DNA of 64,000 nucleotides. Origin: Saprospiraceae bacterium (lineage in GTDB: Bacteria > Bacteroidota > Bacteroidia > Chitinophagales > Saprospiraceae). Location of the stretch: assembly GCA_028285545.1 (NCBI GenBank), contig JANQPA010000033.1, positions 1 through 64,000 on the forward strand, given 5' to 3'. Position numbers and translations under genes: made by a program. The notes under the pieces are model-generated. The model worked only from the letters and a program-made list of their open reading frames with translations. It was not told where the DNA came from and did not search any database. This document shows positions 41,997 through 51,268 of the stretch, in pieces; the stretch's first letter is position 1, and every line of letters starts with the position of its first letter.

Positions 41997-43358
41997 ATGA
42001 TCTTCATTATCGATGATGATTCCGCAGTACAAATGTCTCTGTCTTTATTACTTCGACAGCAGGGATATCCCGTCCAATCTGCCAATGGACCTAAAGAGGC
42101 ATTGAATTTTTTGACCAATCATACTCCTGACTTGATTGTTCTGGATATGAATTTTTCGGTTGAAACCAGCGGTGAAGAGGGTTTAAAGCTTCTCACAGAA
42201 ATAAAAAAGATGAAGCCCCAAACTCCTGTAATCTTAATTACTGGATGGGCAACTATCGATTTAGCTGTAGAAGGGATGAAGCTAGGGGCCAGGGATTTTA
42301 TCAGTAAACCCTGGGATAATGAACATCTGCTGCAAACCATTCAAACGATTCTTTACCTGGAAAAAGAAAATGAACCTTCTACCGGCAGAAAGGCCTTAGA
42401 TGAAAAATTTGATTTTGGACACATCATTGGAGAATCTCTGGGCTTTTTAGACATTTTAGAAAATGTTGGCCGGGTGGCAGCCACTGATGCTCCCGTCTTA
42501 ATTCTTGGAGAGAGTGGAACCGGGAAGGAACTTATTGCTGAAGCCATTCATCAAAATAGCAAGAGGATTAGCAAACCTTTTGTAAAGGTTAACCTAGGAG
42601 GGATTCCGGAAAACCTCTTCGAAAGCGAAATGTTTGGCCATAAAAGAGGTGCCTTTACGGATGCGCGTTTTGACAGGAAAGGACGTTTTGAAATGGCCCA
42701 TACAGGCACCATTTTTTTGGATGAAATTGGAGATTTAGAATGGGCCAATCAGGTGAAATTGCTTCGAGTATTACAAGATCATACCTTCGAAGTTCTAGGT
42801 AGTAGTCAGACCCGAAAGGTTAATGTTCGAGTGATCAGTGCCACCAATCGCGATTTATCGGAATTGGTGAATAAAGGAGATTTTAGAGAGGATCTTTTTT
42901 ATCGCATCAACCTAATTACGCTCCGGTTACCAGCATTAAGGGAGCGACCTGATGATATTCCTCGCTTACTTCAATTTTATATAGAAAACCTCCGAAATTA
43001 TTATGATAAACCTAAGCTGGAGGTCAACAAATCAGCAATCGAATGGCTAAAAATGTATCCTTTCCCTGGAAATATTCGACAATTAAAGAATGTAGTTGAA
43101 AGAACGGTGCTCCTTTCAAGGTCCAATACACTAGAAGTGGAGGACTTTTTACCTCATTTTTCAGATTCCCCACAGAGAAAACAAAGTGGTGAATTACCAG
43201 AGGTAGGGGCTATGACCCTGGAAGAAATGGAGGTCCAAATGATCAAGAAAGCCATGAAATTTCACCAAAATAAGGTTTCAAAAGTGGCTAAGGCCCTGGG
43301 CTTAACCCGAAGTTCTTTGTATAGGAGGTTGGAGAAGTATGGGATACCTTATGAGTAG
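41997..43358 (+). CDS. NtrC-type sigma-54 response regulator
   Basis: A 453-residue activator. Receiver domain (about 1-115) with the acidic pair near residues 6-8 and phospho-acceptor D50 in DLIVLDMNF; AAA+ domain (about 145-380) with Walker A GESGTGKE (171-178), Walker B TIFLDEIGDL (238-247), R-finger region and sigma-54 contact loop GAFTDA (218-223, usual GAFTGA); and a Fis-type helix-turn-helix at the C-terminus (KVSKVAKALGLTRSSLYRRLEKYG, about 426-449). It would bind the CGGACAG sites at 37339-37385 and drive the pump operon when phosphorylated by the kinase at 43542. Confidence 0.92.
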   Translation: MIFIIDDDSAVQMSLSLLLRQQGYPVQSANGPKEALNFLTNHTPDLIVLDMNFSVETSGEEGLKLLTEIKKMKPQTPVILITGWATIDLAVEGMKLGARDFISKPWDNEHLLQTIQTILYLEKENEPSTGRKALDEKFDFGHIIGESLGFLDILENVGRVAATDAPVLILGESGTGKELIAEAIHQNSKRISKPFVKVNLGGIPENLFESEMFGHKRGAFTDARFDRKGRFEMAHTGTIFLDEIGDLEWANQVKLLRVLQDHTFEVLGSSQTRKVNVRVISATNRDLSELVNKGDFREDLFYRINLITLRLPALRERPDDIPRLLQFYIENLRNYYDKPKLEVNKSAIEWLKMYPFPGNIRQLKNVVERTVLLSRSNTLEVEDFLPHFSDSPQRKQSGELPEVGAMTLEEMEVQMIKKAMKFHQNKVSKVAKALGLTRSSLYRRLEKYGIPYE

Positions 43359-43541
43359 TCCAGTAGTCTAGTGTTCTGGAGGAGTGGTAATTCATGATAT
43401 ATTAATTTTCTTGTTTATTTTGTATAAATCCCTTAAAGAGATATGGATCTTATTATTTATTCTGATCAACAACCCTAGATTGAGAGAAATATTTTCAGAT
43501 CACTAAGCGACTAGACTACCAGACCACTATACTACAAAACT
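43356..43541. repeat. Iterated-word inverted repeat in the regulator gap
   Basis: GTAGTCTAGT at 43363-43372, just past the stop codon, pairs with ACTAGACTAC at 43510-43519. Both sides are built of degenerate 8-bp steps. The right arm (TAGACTACCAGAC..ACTATACTAC) closely matches the right arm of the hairpin at 38794, so two gaps of this cluster share the word. The intervening 130 bases show nothing else. Confidence 0.6.
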
Positions 43542-44840
43542 ATGACCTTACGAATCCAATACATCCTCCTAATCATTTTACTACACATAACAACACTGGT
43601 GCTCAGTTTTTTAATATTTGAGGACAATAAGATATTTTTTATTATTTCAGAGGCAGTTATTCTATCCTCCTTATATTTTTCAATCCGTCTTTATCGATCT
43701 CTGGTTCAGCCCTTACAGTTGATTTTATCTGGAATTGAAGCCATTAAGGACAAAGATTTTAACGTCAAATTTATTAATACCGGAAAAAAGGAAATGGATC
43801 AGCTTATTGATGTTTACAATCGTATGATTGATGAATTAAGAGAGGAACGCCGTTTGCAGGAAGAGCAACATTATTTTTTGGATAAACTGATACAAAGTTC
43901 TCCTACAGGTATTTTGATTCTTGACTTTGACGGCCTTGTTGAGGATATCAACCCAAAGGGAGCGAGGTTGCTGGAAGTAAATAGGGATGAAATTTTAGGC
44001 AAATCCCTAAGCAGTATTAATCATCCCATTGCACAAAAAGCAGCCATCATTCCAGTTGATGATTCCCAAACTATTTCGATTGATGGCCTGAGAACCTTTA
44101 AATGTCAAACATCCCAATTTATCGACAGGGGCTTTCGACGCCGGTTTTTGATGATAGAAGAACTGACAGAAGATATCCTAAGGACAGAAAAAAGAGCCTA
44201 TGGAAAAGTTATTCGAATGATGGCTCATGAGGTCAACAATTCAATTGGCCCTATAAACTCAATTTTAGATTCTGCCTTATTTTACAAAAAAGAACTCCAG
44301 GAAACCCATCAGCAAGATTTTGAAGAAGCATTATTGGTGGCCATGGAAAGAAATCAGCGATTGAATAAATTTATGCAGAATTTTGCTGACGTTGTTCGTT
44401 TGCCTATTCCACACAAAGAAAGTTACGACCTTAGAAAATTGGTGAAGGCCAGTACCCGATTGATGAAAGTGACTGCTGAACAAAAAGGAGTTGTCCTGTC
44501 TTCTGAACTTCCATCTAGCGCTATAAATGCCCAAATTGATATTTTTCAGTTGGAACAAGTCCTGGTTAATATCTTAAAAAATGCAATTGAAGCCATTCAA
44601 GGAGAGGGGAGAGTTGAAGTCCAGCTCTTTGATACACCAGTGAGCTTAGTGGTCAAAAATAATGGAGAGCCCATACCCAAGGATAAGGAAGCCGAGTTGT
44701 TCTCTCCTTTTTTTAGTACCAAAAAAGAGGGCCAGGGTATAGGTCTTACCCTTACACGAGAGGTTCTACTCAATCATGGGTGTAATTTTTCGCTTAGCAC
44801 CCGAGAAGATGGATGGACCTATTTTGAAATACAATTTTGA
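43542..44840 (+). CDS. Sensor histidine kinase
   Basis: A 432-residue membrane kinase. Two helices bracket a very short outer loop (about 7-27 and 31-48), then a HAMP-like linker (about 50-100), a PAS domain (about 110-205: LIQSSPTGILILDFDGLVEDIN) and the kinase core. The phospho-acceptor is H229 in MMAHEVNNSIGPI. ATP-binding boxes follow: LVNILKNAIEAI (N box), NNGEPIPKD (G1) and EGQGIGLTLTREVL (G2, about 395). Phosphate is passed most probably to the response regulator at 41997. With no large periplasmic domain it is likely to sense something in the membrane or cytosol. Confidence 0.9.
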   Translation: MTLRIQYILLIILLHITTLVLSFLIFEDNKIFFIISEAVILSSLYFSIRLYRSLVQPLQLILSGIEAIKDKDFNVKFINTGKKEMDQLIDVYNRMIDELREERRLQEEQHYFLDKLIQSSPTGILILDFDGLVEDINPKGARLLEVNRDEILGKSLSSINHPIAQKAAIIPVDDSQTISIDGLRTFKCQTSQFIDRGFRRRFLMIEELTEDILRTEKRAYGKVIRMMAHEVNNSIGPINSILDSALFYKKELQETHQQDFEEALLVAMERNQRLNKFMQNFADVVRLPIPHKESYDLRKLVKASTRLMKVTAEQKGVVLSSELPSSAINAQIDIFQLEQVLVNILKNAIEAIQGEGRVEVQLFDTPVSLVVKNNGEPIPKDKEAELFSPFFSTKKEGQGIGLTLTREVLLNHGCNFSLSTREDGWTYFEIQF

Positions 44841-44846
44841 AAAGAT

Positions 44847-44873
44847 TTTTGTAGTGCCGTCGGCACCACAAAA
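44847..44873. terminator. Bidirectional terminator hairpin
   Basis: TTTTGTAGTGCC at 44847-44858 pairs with 44862-44873 (12 bp, one mismatch) over a 3-nt loop GTC. It sits between the convergent kinase and TolC genes, and T or A runs flank both sides. Confidence 0.6.
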
Positions 44874-44880
44874 TTTATAT

Positions 44881-46332
44881 TCAAGGGGCAATTATTCCTG
44901 CAGTGTATCGTAAATTCCACCAGGCTTTGAAATAACTGCTTTTGGTTTTAACCAATTTAAGCCTTGACTCGATAAGTTTTTGCTCTCTGGAATTTAATAA
45001 GAAAACAGAGCTTTCACCAATGTCAAACTTAATCCTTTCTGCCTGGAGCAAACTTTCATAATTAGCCACCATCTCTTCCATCAATCGAATCTGGTTATTT
45101 ATGTTTTGTAGTTCAAGAGAATAGTTCTTGATCTTATTGCGGAGGCTGATTCCTTTTTGTTCTCTCTTCAGTTCTGTTTGGGTGGCTTTAATTTTTACCT
45201 GCTCCATTTTTCCTCTGGCCTTTCTAAAAAAGATGGGCATTTCAAATTGGAGCCCCCACTTGAAATTTTGAGTTAATAACTGATTAATTCCTGCATTTTG
45301 TCCTTCAGCAGGTATGGTATTCATAAGGTTCCAGCCATTCCCTAGAAAATTATACTCCAGATTAAGTTTAGGCAGCATTTGTTCTTTAGCCCAGCGCTGT
45401 TCAATTTCAAGTTGGGCTCGTTGTTGCTCTAAATCTCTCAATTCCGGATGTATGGTTTCCAAATTATTTAATAATAGATTTTCTTCTGGAGCTATAGGCA
45501 ATTCCTGGCTATTAAACTCTTCAACAGGGCGATATCTGTTTAGCAAAGCGGCTGCCATATCCTGATCCCCCCCGAAAAAGTTGGCCAATTTTAAACAAGC
45601 TTCCTGATAAGCAATTAAAGCATCATTATAATTATTTCTACGATTCTGTACCTGGATAAATGTTTCTAGTGTATCAATAGCTGGTTTATCTCCTTGAAAA
45701 AAACTTTCTGCAATATTTTCAAATCGCTCTTGAGCAAGGTCAACAGCATAATTATACTGTTGTAATTGATGGAAGGAAGTCCACCATTTCCAATAAATTT
45801 CACTTGAAACAATATATAAGTCAGCAATCCCCATGGTAAATAGAGCTTGACTTCGCGTAAGTTCCAGTTGAGCCTGTTGCATTTGACTACGGGCGGCATC
45901 TATTCGAAATCCTTGAAGTGCATTCACCTTAACCCCAAGGTTTAACTGACCATTGGCTGGCAAATTTAGCATGGGGTTCAAAAATTGCCCTCTGGTTTGA
46001 TTAAACGTGGCCTTGAACTCCATACCCCATCTTGTTGGTAGTTTAATACCTCCTTCCCCAACAGCGAAATAGTCCTTATTATCAAAGTGTTTTTGATCCC
46101 AATCCATAAAAAGTTTTGGGTCGAACAAACCCCTACTTTCCAGTAATTCTGCTTCAGCACGTAATTTTTCCAAAGAGGCACTTTTGGCTAAAGGGTGACT
46201 TTCAAGTATCCAGCCATGAATCTCTTTTAAAGTGAGGGTTGTCAGGCTATCTCCTGCTTGTGACATAGCCTGGCTAGAAAAAAGACCGAAAAAAATTAAA
46301 TAAATAACAATGTGGTAATGTCTCATTTCCAT
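44881..46332 (-). CDS. TolC-family outer membrane channel
   Basis: A 483-residue protein with a signal peptide (cleavage near AMSQ, residue 25) and the duplicated helix-strand plan of TolC: long helices at about 55-75 and 145-235 and again at 275-300 and 365-470, with outer-membrane strands between. It would form the outer exit duct. It is last in the leftward order sigma factor, ABC subunit, HlyD adaptor, TolC. A 147-bp gap separates it from the adaptor. It may also serve the rightward pump whose cluster has no channel. Confidence 0.85.
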   Translation of the reverse strand: MEMRHYHIVIYLIFFGLFSSQAMSQAGDSLTTLTLKEIHGWILESHPLAKSASLEKLRAEAELLESRGLFDPKLFMDWDQKHFDNKDYFAVGEGGIKLPTRWGMEFKATFNQTRGQFLNPMLNLPANGQLNLGVKVNALQGFRIDAARSQMQQAQLELTRSQALFTMGIADLYIVSSEIYWKWWTSFHQLQQYNYAVDLAQERFENIAESFFQGDKPAIDTLETFIQVQNRRNNYNDALIAYQEACLKLANFFGGDQDMAAALLNRYRPVEEFNSQELPIAPEENLLLNNLETIHPELRDLEQQRAQLEIEQRWAKEQMLPKLNLEYNFLGNGWNLMNTIPAEGQNAGINQLLTQNFKWGLQFEMPIFFRKARGKMEQVKIKATQTELKREQKGISLRNKIKNYSLELQNINNQIRLMEEMVANYESLLQAERIKFDIGESSVFLLNSREQKLIESRLKLVKTKSSYFKAWWNLRYTAGIIAP

Positions 46333-46479
46333 CTTGTCCTTGCTTTAAAAATCTACTGATTTGGGAATAGGAGGGGAGAGCAGGGGCCTTAAATTTATGC
46401 TTCCTGCTCCACCTCAAAATTCACTAGTTTCTGAAAAATAAAACTGAACTTTAAAAGACTACTATTCTGATTTCTTCAA

Positions 46480-47850
46480 TTATTTCACTGATTTGATAGG
46501 GGCCTTCATTTTGGGAGGTTCTACCACTTCTGGCCTGTAAAAATCAGGAGGAAAACCATTTAATTGCCTCCATAACTCATACCACAGTGGGACCCTTTCC
46601 AGAAGAGCAATACCCTGGGCACCTCCTCCAATTTGAAGTGCATCAGGCCAGGGCTTTTCTTCTGTATTGGCAGCTACTAAAATCCTGTATTTACCATTAT
46701 TACTGATCACTCTATCTACAGCAAATACATTACCACTATAGGTTCCAAAGGATTGTGAGGGCCATCCTGAAAAAATGAAGGCAGGCCATCCATCAAAAAT
46801 GAACCGGACTTCTTGTCCAGGAAAAATAAGTGGCAGATCCATTGGCTTGATGTAGAGCTCTACAGCCAACTGGGCATCAAAAGGCATAATACTTGCTAAT
46901 TCGGTACCACTTTTCACGGTTTCACCGATACCCGCTTTTAGGGTTTGTACGATGTACCCATCTTGAGGAGCCGTAATATAATAGAAGCCCTGTCGGGTGG
47001 CATAGTTTGAAGCTTGAATTTTTAACTTATCAATAGTAGACTGAGCTTCATAACCTGCAGAAAGAGCACTGAATTTTTCAGATTCTGTTTTGGCAATTTT
47101 TTGACTGTAGCTTGCCTGGATGGCCCCCAAATCTATTTTGGCAATATTTAATTCATTTCTACTTATGTCCAACTTGTTTTCTGCCTCCGTTACTTTTGTA
47201 ACACTCGATTGGTATTTTTGCCGCTTATCTTCTACCTCTGCAAGGGATTTTATTCCTTTTTCATTCAGATCTATGGCTCGTTTTAGCTGGCGATCAGCAA
47301 TTTGAATGTCTATATTTGCCTGTACCAAAGTAATACTATCCGAAATGATTTTTAACTCTATCTGTCTTACCTTATTCTTTAATTGATTGATTTTAAAATC
47401 TCGCTCATTATTTAGCGCAACAATCTGACTTTCAAGTGCCCTTGCTTTGCTATTATAGGCACCCTGAGAAGACTCCTTTGCTTCAATTTGGGATTGTGTT
47501 CTAGGGAGAATCTGTGGATCTCCATATTCGGTTTTTATTTCCGAGATGAATGCGATGGTATCTCCTGCTTTTATAGCCTGCCCTTCTTGTACATACCAAC
47601 GCTCTATTCGACCATCAATGTTGGCCTGAACAGTCTGTGGCCTTTGTTGTGGTAAAAGAGTGGTCAACTTTCCCTTGGATTGAATATTTTGAGTCCAGGG
47701 AAAGAATAATAGACCAACAGCCAAAAAGATGACAATCAGAATCCACCTTGCAACAGTCCGGTGACTCTTCGACAGATGATTTGCAGTAAGAGAAACAAAC
47801 TCCTCTTCTGTGACATTATTCTGTATACTGTTTAATGAAATATTGAGCAT
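46480..47850 (-). CDS. HlyD-type adaptor of the ABC exporter
   Basis: A 456-residue membrane-fusion protein beginning at ATG 47850; an in-frame TTG at 47886 is less likely. A cytosolic head of about 32 residues is followed by one helix (about 35-55, WILIVIFLAVGLLFFPW), a lipoyl half (TVQANIDGRIERWYVQEGQAIKAGDTIAFI, about 73-102), a long coiled-coil hairpin (about 120-280), the second half (FYYITAPQDGYIVQTLKAGIGETVKSG, about 290-316) and a beta-barrel region. This is the type I secretion plan. It lies 32 bp after the ABC gene and before TolC. Confidence 0.85.
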   Translation of the reverse strand: MLNISLNSIQNNVTEEEFVSLTANHLSKSHRTVARWILIVIFLAVGLLFFPWTQNIQSKGKLTTLLPQQRPQTVQANIDGRIERWYVQEGQAIKAGDTIAFISEIKTEYGDPQILPRTQSQIEAKESSQGAYNSKARALESQIVALNNERDFKINQLKNKVRQIELKIISDSITLVQANIDIQIADRQLKRAIDLNEKGIKSLAEVEDKRQKYQSSVTKVTEAENKLDISRNELNIAKIDLGAIQASYSQKIAKTESEKFSALSAGYEAQSTIDKLKIQASNYATRQGFYYITAPQDGYIVQTLKAGIGETVKSGTELASIMPFDAQLAVELYIKPMDLPLIFPGQEVRFIFDGWPAFIFSGWPSQSFGTYSGNVFAVDRVISNNGKYRILVAANTEEKPWPDALQIGGGAQGIALLERVPLWYELWRQLNGFPPDFYRPEVVEPPKMKAPIKSVK

Positions 47851-47882
47851 CTTTAAAATATTATTGGTTAAACGCCAACCTG

Positions 47883-49676
47883 TCAAATAATTGGTTCATC
47901 AAATTTATTCAGCCCATTGACCCTGGGAAGAATTGTGTTCTTACTGGCCCTGGCAAATATCGGCTGAAAATGAGGACTGGATTGAATGTCATCGAAATGC
48001 CCATCATTAACGATTTTGCCCCTGTCAAAAATGAAAATTTGCTGACAACGCTGGGCAATGTATGGATCATTAGAAACAATTAGTAAGGTCCAGGGGGCGC
48101 TTTCTTCAGTTAAAAAGTTAACGATAAGTTCGTATTCGCTTCTTTCAAGATTTTGTAATCCAACGGCTTCAACCAGAATAAATTTAGGACTAGCTACAAT
48201 ACATCTTGCCAGGCGTATTTTTGTTTTGATATTTCCGGGAATATTCCGTCCTTCCGAAATAATTTGTGTATCATAACCATTGGGCAGCCGCTCTACATAA
48301 TCACTTAAGCCTACTTTTTGAGCAGCTTTAATAGCGTCTCTAAGGGTGATGTTCTTGCGGCCTAAAGTAATGTTTTCAAGTATAGATCCATGGAAAATAG
48401 CAGTTTCTGTACCAAAGTGACCAATATTACCACGCAAATCAATTAAATCGAGGCTTCTGAGAGGAAAGTTATTATAGAGTATATTGCCCTGGAAATTGTC
48501 AAATTGACCTAATAATAACTCCAGAAGTGTAGACTTACCAGACCCATTATAACCAGCTATATTGACCTTTTCACCCGATTTAATGTTCATTGAAATCCCA
48601 TTAACTGTAGGGTTGTGGGCATCCTCAAATTTGAAATACAAATCTTTTAATTCAATTCCGATAGCATCTGCATTGTCAATTTCTTTGAATTTAAGCCCTG
48701 TATTTGACTCAAGGGGCAAATCCATTACAAATCCTAATTTTTCAAGTCCAGTCAGCACATCATAAATAGTTTCCATACTTAGAATCAGCTTCTCCACTGA
48801 GGCAATGACCAGGATGACGACAATTTCTGCGGCTACAAACTGACCTATATTGATTTGATTTTGTATAACCAGGTAACTTCCTAACAGAAGCAAACTACCT
48901 GTAAGAATGGTTTTTAGAGCAATGAGGTTACTGAATTGAATAAGTAAAACCCTAAAGTGTTTTTGACGATTACTTAAATAGGAGCAGACTAAATCATCCG
49001 TCTTTTTTAGGGAAAGAGGGGCTTCTCCGAAGAGTTTAAAAGCAGGGATTGTTCTGGCCATATCTTCTAACCAGTATGCCACCTTATATTTATATTTCGA
49101 TTCCTGAAGACTAGTTTTTAAACCGATGGTTGCGGTAAACCAAAATATAGCCAATAACAAAACCAGAAGTACCAAGCCAAAAAAGGCAAAGAATGAGTGG
49201 TAAAAAGTTATTAATAGCAGGCCAAAGGCTATTTGTAAGACCGCTGTGGAGATATCAATTAATATTTTGGGGATACCTTTCTGTAAGGTAATGGTATCAA
49301 AAAAACGATTTACAATTTCTGGAGGATAAGCTTCCGCCAAGGCATCCATATTTAATTTAGGAATGCGATAGGCAAAATCAAGAGCCGACCGGGCGAAAAT
49401 CTTCCTTTGTATGTTCTCCGTAATGCTGATTTGCATTATCCTTAAAATCCCACTTAGCATGGATCCCAAGGTAACTGCGAGGACTAAAATGATCAGGGAG
49501 GCTGACATGTTTCCACCGGCGATTAAGCCTATTATAGCTTGTATCCCCAATGGCAAACTAAGAGTGATCAATCCCGCTAGAAGAGCATGCAAGTAAATAT
49601 AAAAAATGGATTTTTTATCTAGCTCTAACAGTTTGAAAAAACGCTTTATAGGTGGTAGTAATATCTTATTTTCCAT
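47883..49676 (-). CDS. ABC exporter subunit with eroded ATPase motifs
   Basis: A 597-residue half-transporter: six membrane helices (about 25-330) and a nucleotide-binding domain (about 350-580). Walker A is intact (GYNGSGKST, about 374-382). The signature is NIPGNIKTK where LSGGQ is expected (about 479). The Walker B Asp is Val (FILVEAV, with the Glu kept), the D-loop is QNLE, and the switch His is lost (LLIVSNDP, about 534). ATP may still bind, but ordinary hydrolysis looks doubtful. It starts 2 bp after the sigma-factor stop and is followed by HlyD and TolC genes. No N-terminal peptidase is present. The substrate is unknown. Confidence 0.82.
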   Translation of the reverse strand: MENKILLPPIKRFFKLLELDKKSIFYIYLHALLAGLITLSLPLGIQAIIGLIAGGNMSASLIILVLAVTLGSMLSGILRIMQISITENIQRKIFARSALDFAYRIPKLNMDALAEAYPPEIVNRFFDTITLQKGIPKILIDISTAVLQIAFGLLLITFYHSFFAFFGLVLLVLLLAIFWFTATIGLKTSLQESKYKYKVAYWLEDMARTIPAFKLFGEAPLSLKKTDDLVCSYLSNRQKHFRVLLIQFSNLIALKTILTGSLLLLGSYLVIQNQINIGQFVAAEIVVILVIASVEKLILSMETIYDVLTGLEKLGFVMDLPLESNTGLKFKEIDNADAIGIELKDLYFKFEDAHNPTVNGISMNIKSGEKVNIAGYNGSGKSTLLELLLGQFDNFQGNILYNNFPLRSLDLIDLRGNIGHFGTETAIFHGSILENITLGRKNITLRDAIKAAQKVGLSDYVERLPNGYDTQIISEGRNIPGNIKTKIRLARCIVASPKFILVEAVGLQNLERSEYELIVNFLTEESAPWTLLIVSNDPYIAQRCQQIFIFDRGKIVNDGHFDDIQSSPHFQPIFARASKNTILPRVNGLNKFDEPII

Positions 49677-49678
49677 GT

Positions 49679-50185
49679 TTATACAATTGCTCCTTTTAGC
49701 TTAGCTTTTAATTGTTTACGGGCAAAATAAATTCTACTTTTAACTGTGCCGAGGGGAATCTCTAACTCACTGGCTATTTCATCATATTTATATCCTTCAG
49801 CATGCATTAAAAGAGGGATTCTTGCCCAATCCTCAATCTTGGTTAGGACCTGTTGTACTTCCTTAAGGGCTATCTTGGCCTCCCCAATATTCTCTACGCT
49901 TTTGGTTCCAGAATTAATTAGATAATTATTATTGGTAGAGTCATTTAATACACGGCGGCGCTTTTTTTTCCTATAATCATTGATAAAAGTATTTCGCATG
50001 ATCGTCATTAGCCAGGCACTCATATTCGTGCCTTTATGATACATATTGCGATACTTATAGGCTTTTAGAGCTGTATCTTGCAAAAGATCTTGGGCGGCTT
50101 CCTCATTTTTTGTCAATTTCATAGCAAAATTCATGAGCATAGCCTGCAGGGCTGTATATTGTTGGGTGAACTCTAGTTGTGACAT
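49679..50185 (-). CDS. ECF-type RNA polymerase sigma factor
   Basis: A 168-residue sigma factor. Region 2 spans about 10-80 (NEEAAQDLLQDTALKAYKYRNMY and SAWLMTIMRNTFINDYRKKKRR) and region 4 about 108-163 (KIEDWARIPLLMHAEGYKYDEIASELEIPLGTVKSRIYFARKQLK). There is no sign of region 3, as in ECF factors. It is the first gene of the leftward exporter operon and is separated by only 2 bp from the ABC gene. A TATCTTTG box lies just upstream (50205-50212). No anti-sigma gene is next to it; the eroded ABC subunit is the only obvious membrane partner. Confidence 0.88.
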   Translation of the reverse strand: MSQLEFTQQYTALQAMLMNFAMKLTKNEEAAQDLLQDTALKAYKYRNMYHKGTNMSAWLMTIMRNTFINDYRKKKRRRVLNDSTNNNYLINSGTKSVENIGEAKIALKEVQQVLTKIEDWARIPLLMHAEGYKYDEIASELEIPLGTVKSRIYFARKQLKAKLKGAIV

Positions 50186-50204
50186 AGTAGTTGGTTTTTA
50201 TTTG

Positions 50205-50212
50205 CAAAGATA
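50205..50212 (-). promoter_or_regulatory. Bacteroidota -7 box of the exporter operon
   Basis: On the minus strand TATCTTTG lies about 20 bp upstream of the sigma-factor start codon. A matching upstream TTG is not clear at the usual distance, so it is a half-supported promoter. Confidence 0.4.
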
Positions 50213-50308
50213 AAAGAATTTTTTAAAAATGATAGTTTTACTATTATTTATTTATGTTTTACAATCAAACATATTAGTTCAGCTAAAGTTTATGAAAGTT
50301 TGTGTTTT

Positions 50309-50340
50309 TTTTATGATAATTTTTTCCCTTAGTATTTTTG
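50309..50340 (+). promoter_or_regulatory. Promoter of xerD
   Basis: TTTG at 50309-50312 and TATTTTTG at 50333-50340 are separated by 20 bp, the classical Bacteroidota pattern. The ATG at 50360 follows 20 bp later. Confidence 0.7.
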
Positions 50341-50359
50341 AAGAAAATTAATTTATAAT

Positions 50360-51268
50360 ATGAGTTGGCAAGTCATTTTGAAAGGGTTCAAAGCGTATTT
50401 AATTTTGGAGCGTTCCTTATCAGAAAATACAGTAGATGCCTATTTAAATGATTTGAAAAAATTAATAGACTATTTTGAAATAACAGATAAACTCATATCG
50501 GCTAAGGAAATTAAGCTAAGCGACCTACAAGAATTTTTAATGTGGATTCATCAATTTGGCTTGGGTGCCCGGTCACAGGCACGACTTATTTCGGCACTAA
50601 AAACATTCTTTAAATATCTATTGCTTGAAGATATTGTCGCAGATGATCCAACCGAACTGCTGGAAGCTCCAAAATTATCCAGGAAAATTCCCGAAGTCTT
50701 ATCTTATGAGGAAATTCAAAGAATGCTGGACAGTATGGATTTATCTAGTCCACATGGTACCAGAAATCGAGCAATGCTTGAAACATTATATGCCTGCGGA
50801 TTGCGGGTGAGTGAATTAGTTGAACTGCGGCTTAGCAACCTCTTTTTGGATGTTAATTTCATAAAAGTAATTGGTAAGGGTAACAAAGAGCGGATTATTC
50901 CAATTGGTAATTCTGCCATTAAGCATATCGGCCTTTATATCGAAGGAGTCCGACGCCCACAAATGAATATTGATCCTGCTCATGAAAACTTTCTTTTCCT
51001 CAACCGTCGAGGGAAAAAATTGAGCAGAGTGATGGTTTTTAATATTGTAAAAGAAGCGGCCCGGCAGGTGGGGCTTAAAAAAAATGTAAGCCCACATACT
51101 TTTCGCCATTCTTTTGCTACCCATTTAATTGAAGGAGGGGCAGACCTAAAGGCGGTTCAAGATATGCTGGGGCATGAGTCTATTTTAACTACAGAAATTT
51201 ATACTCATTTAGATACCCAATTCTTGAGGGAAACCATTATGCAATTCCATCCCTTGAATAGGAAATAG
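50360..51268 (+). CDS. xerD: Tyrosine recombinase XerD
   Basis: A 302-residue recombinase with a SAM-like N-terminal DNA-binding domain (about 3-90, FKAYLILERSLSENTVDAYLNDLKKL) and a catalytic domain (about 108-295). The conserved residues are visible: the Arg in LYACGLRVSELVELRLSNL (about 145-163), Lys in KVIGKGNKERIIPIG, His-x-x-Arg in HTFRHSFATHLIEGGADLKAVQDMLGH, and the nucleophile Tyr in TTEIYTHL. Size and sequence match the XerC/XerD chromosome-dimer resolvases. No phage genes are near. It has its own promoter (50309). Confidence 0.9.
   Translation: MSWQVILKGFKAYLILERSLSENTVDAYLNDLKKLIDYFEITDKLISAKEIKLSDLQEFLMWIHQFGLGARSQARLISALKTFFKYLLLEDIVADDPTELLEAPKLSRKIPEVLSYEEIQRMLDSMDLSSPHGTRNRAMLETLYACGLRVSELVELRLSNLFLDVNFIKVIGKGNKERIIPIGNSAIKHIGLYIEGVRRPQMNIDPAHENFLFLNRRGKKLSRVMVFNIVKEAARQVGLKKNVSPHTFRHSFATHLIEGGADLKAVQDMLGHESILTTEIYTHLDTQFLRETIMQFHPLNRK

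Noticed and set aside
50360-51268. XerD as integrase of a mobile island
   Set aside because: It has the length and motifs of core XerD, with no attachment site, tRNA or phage genes near.
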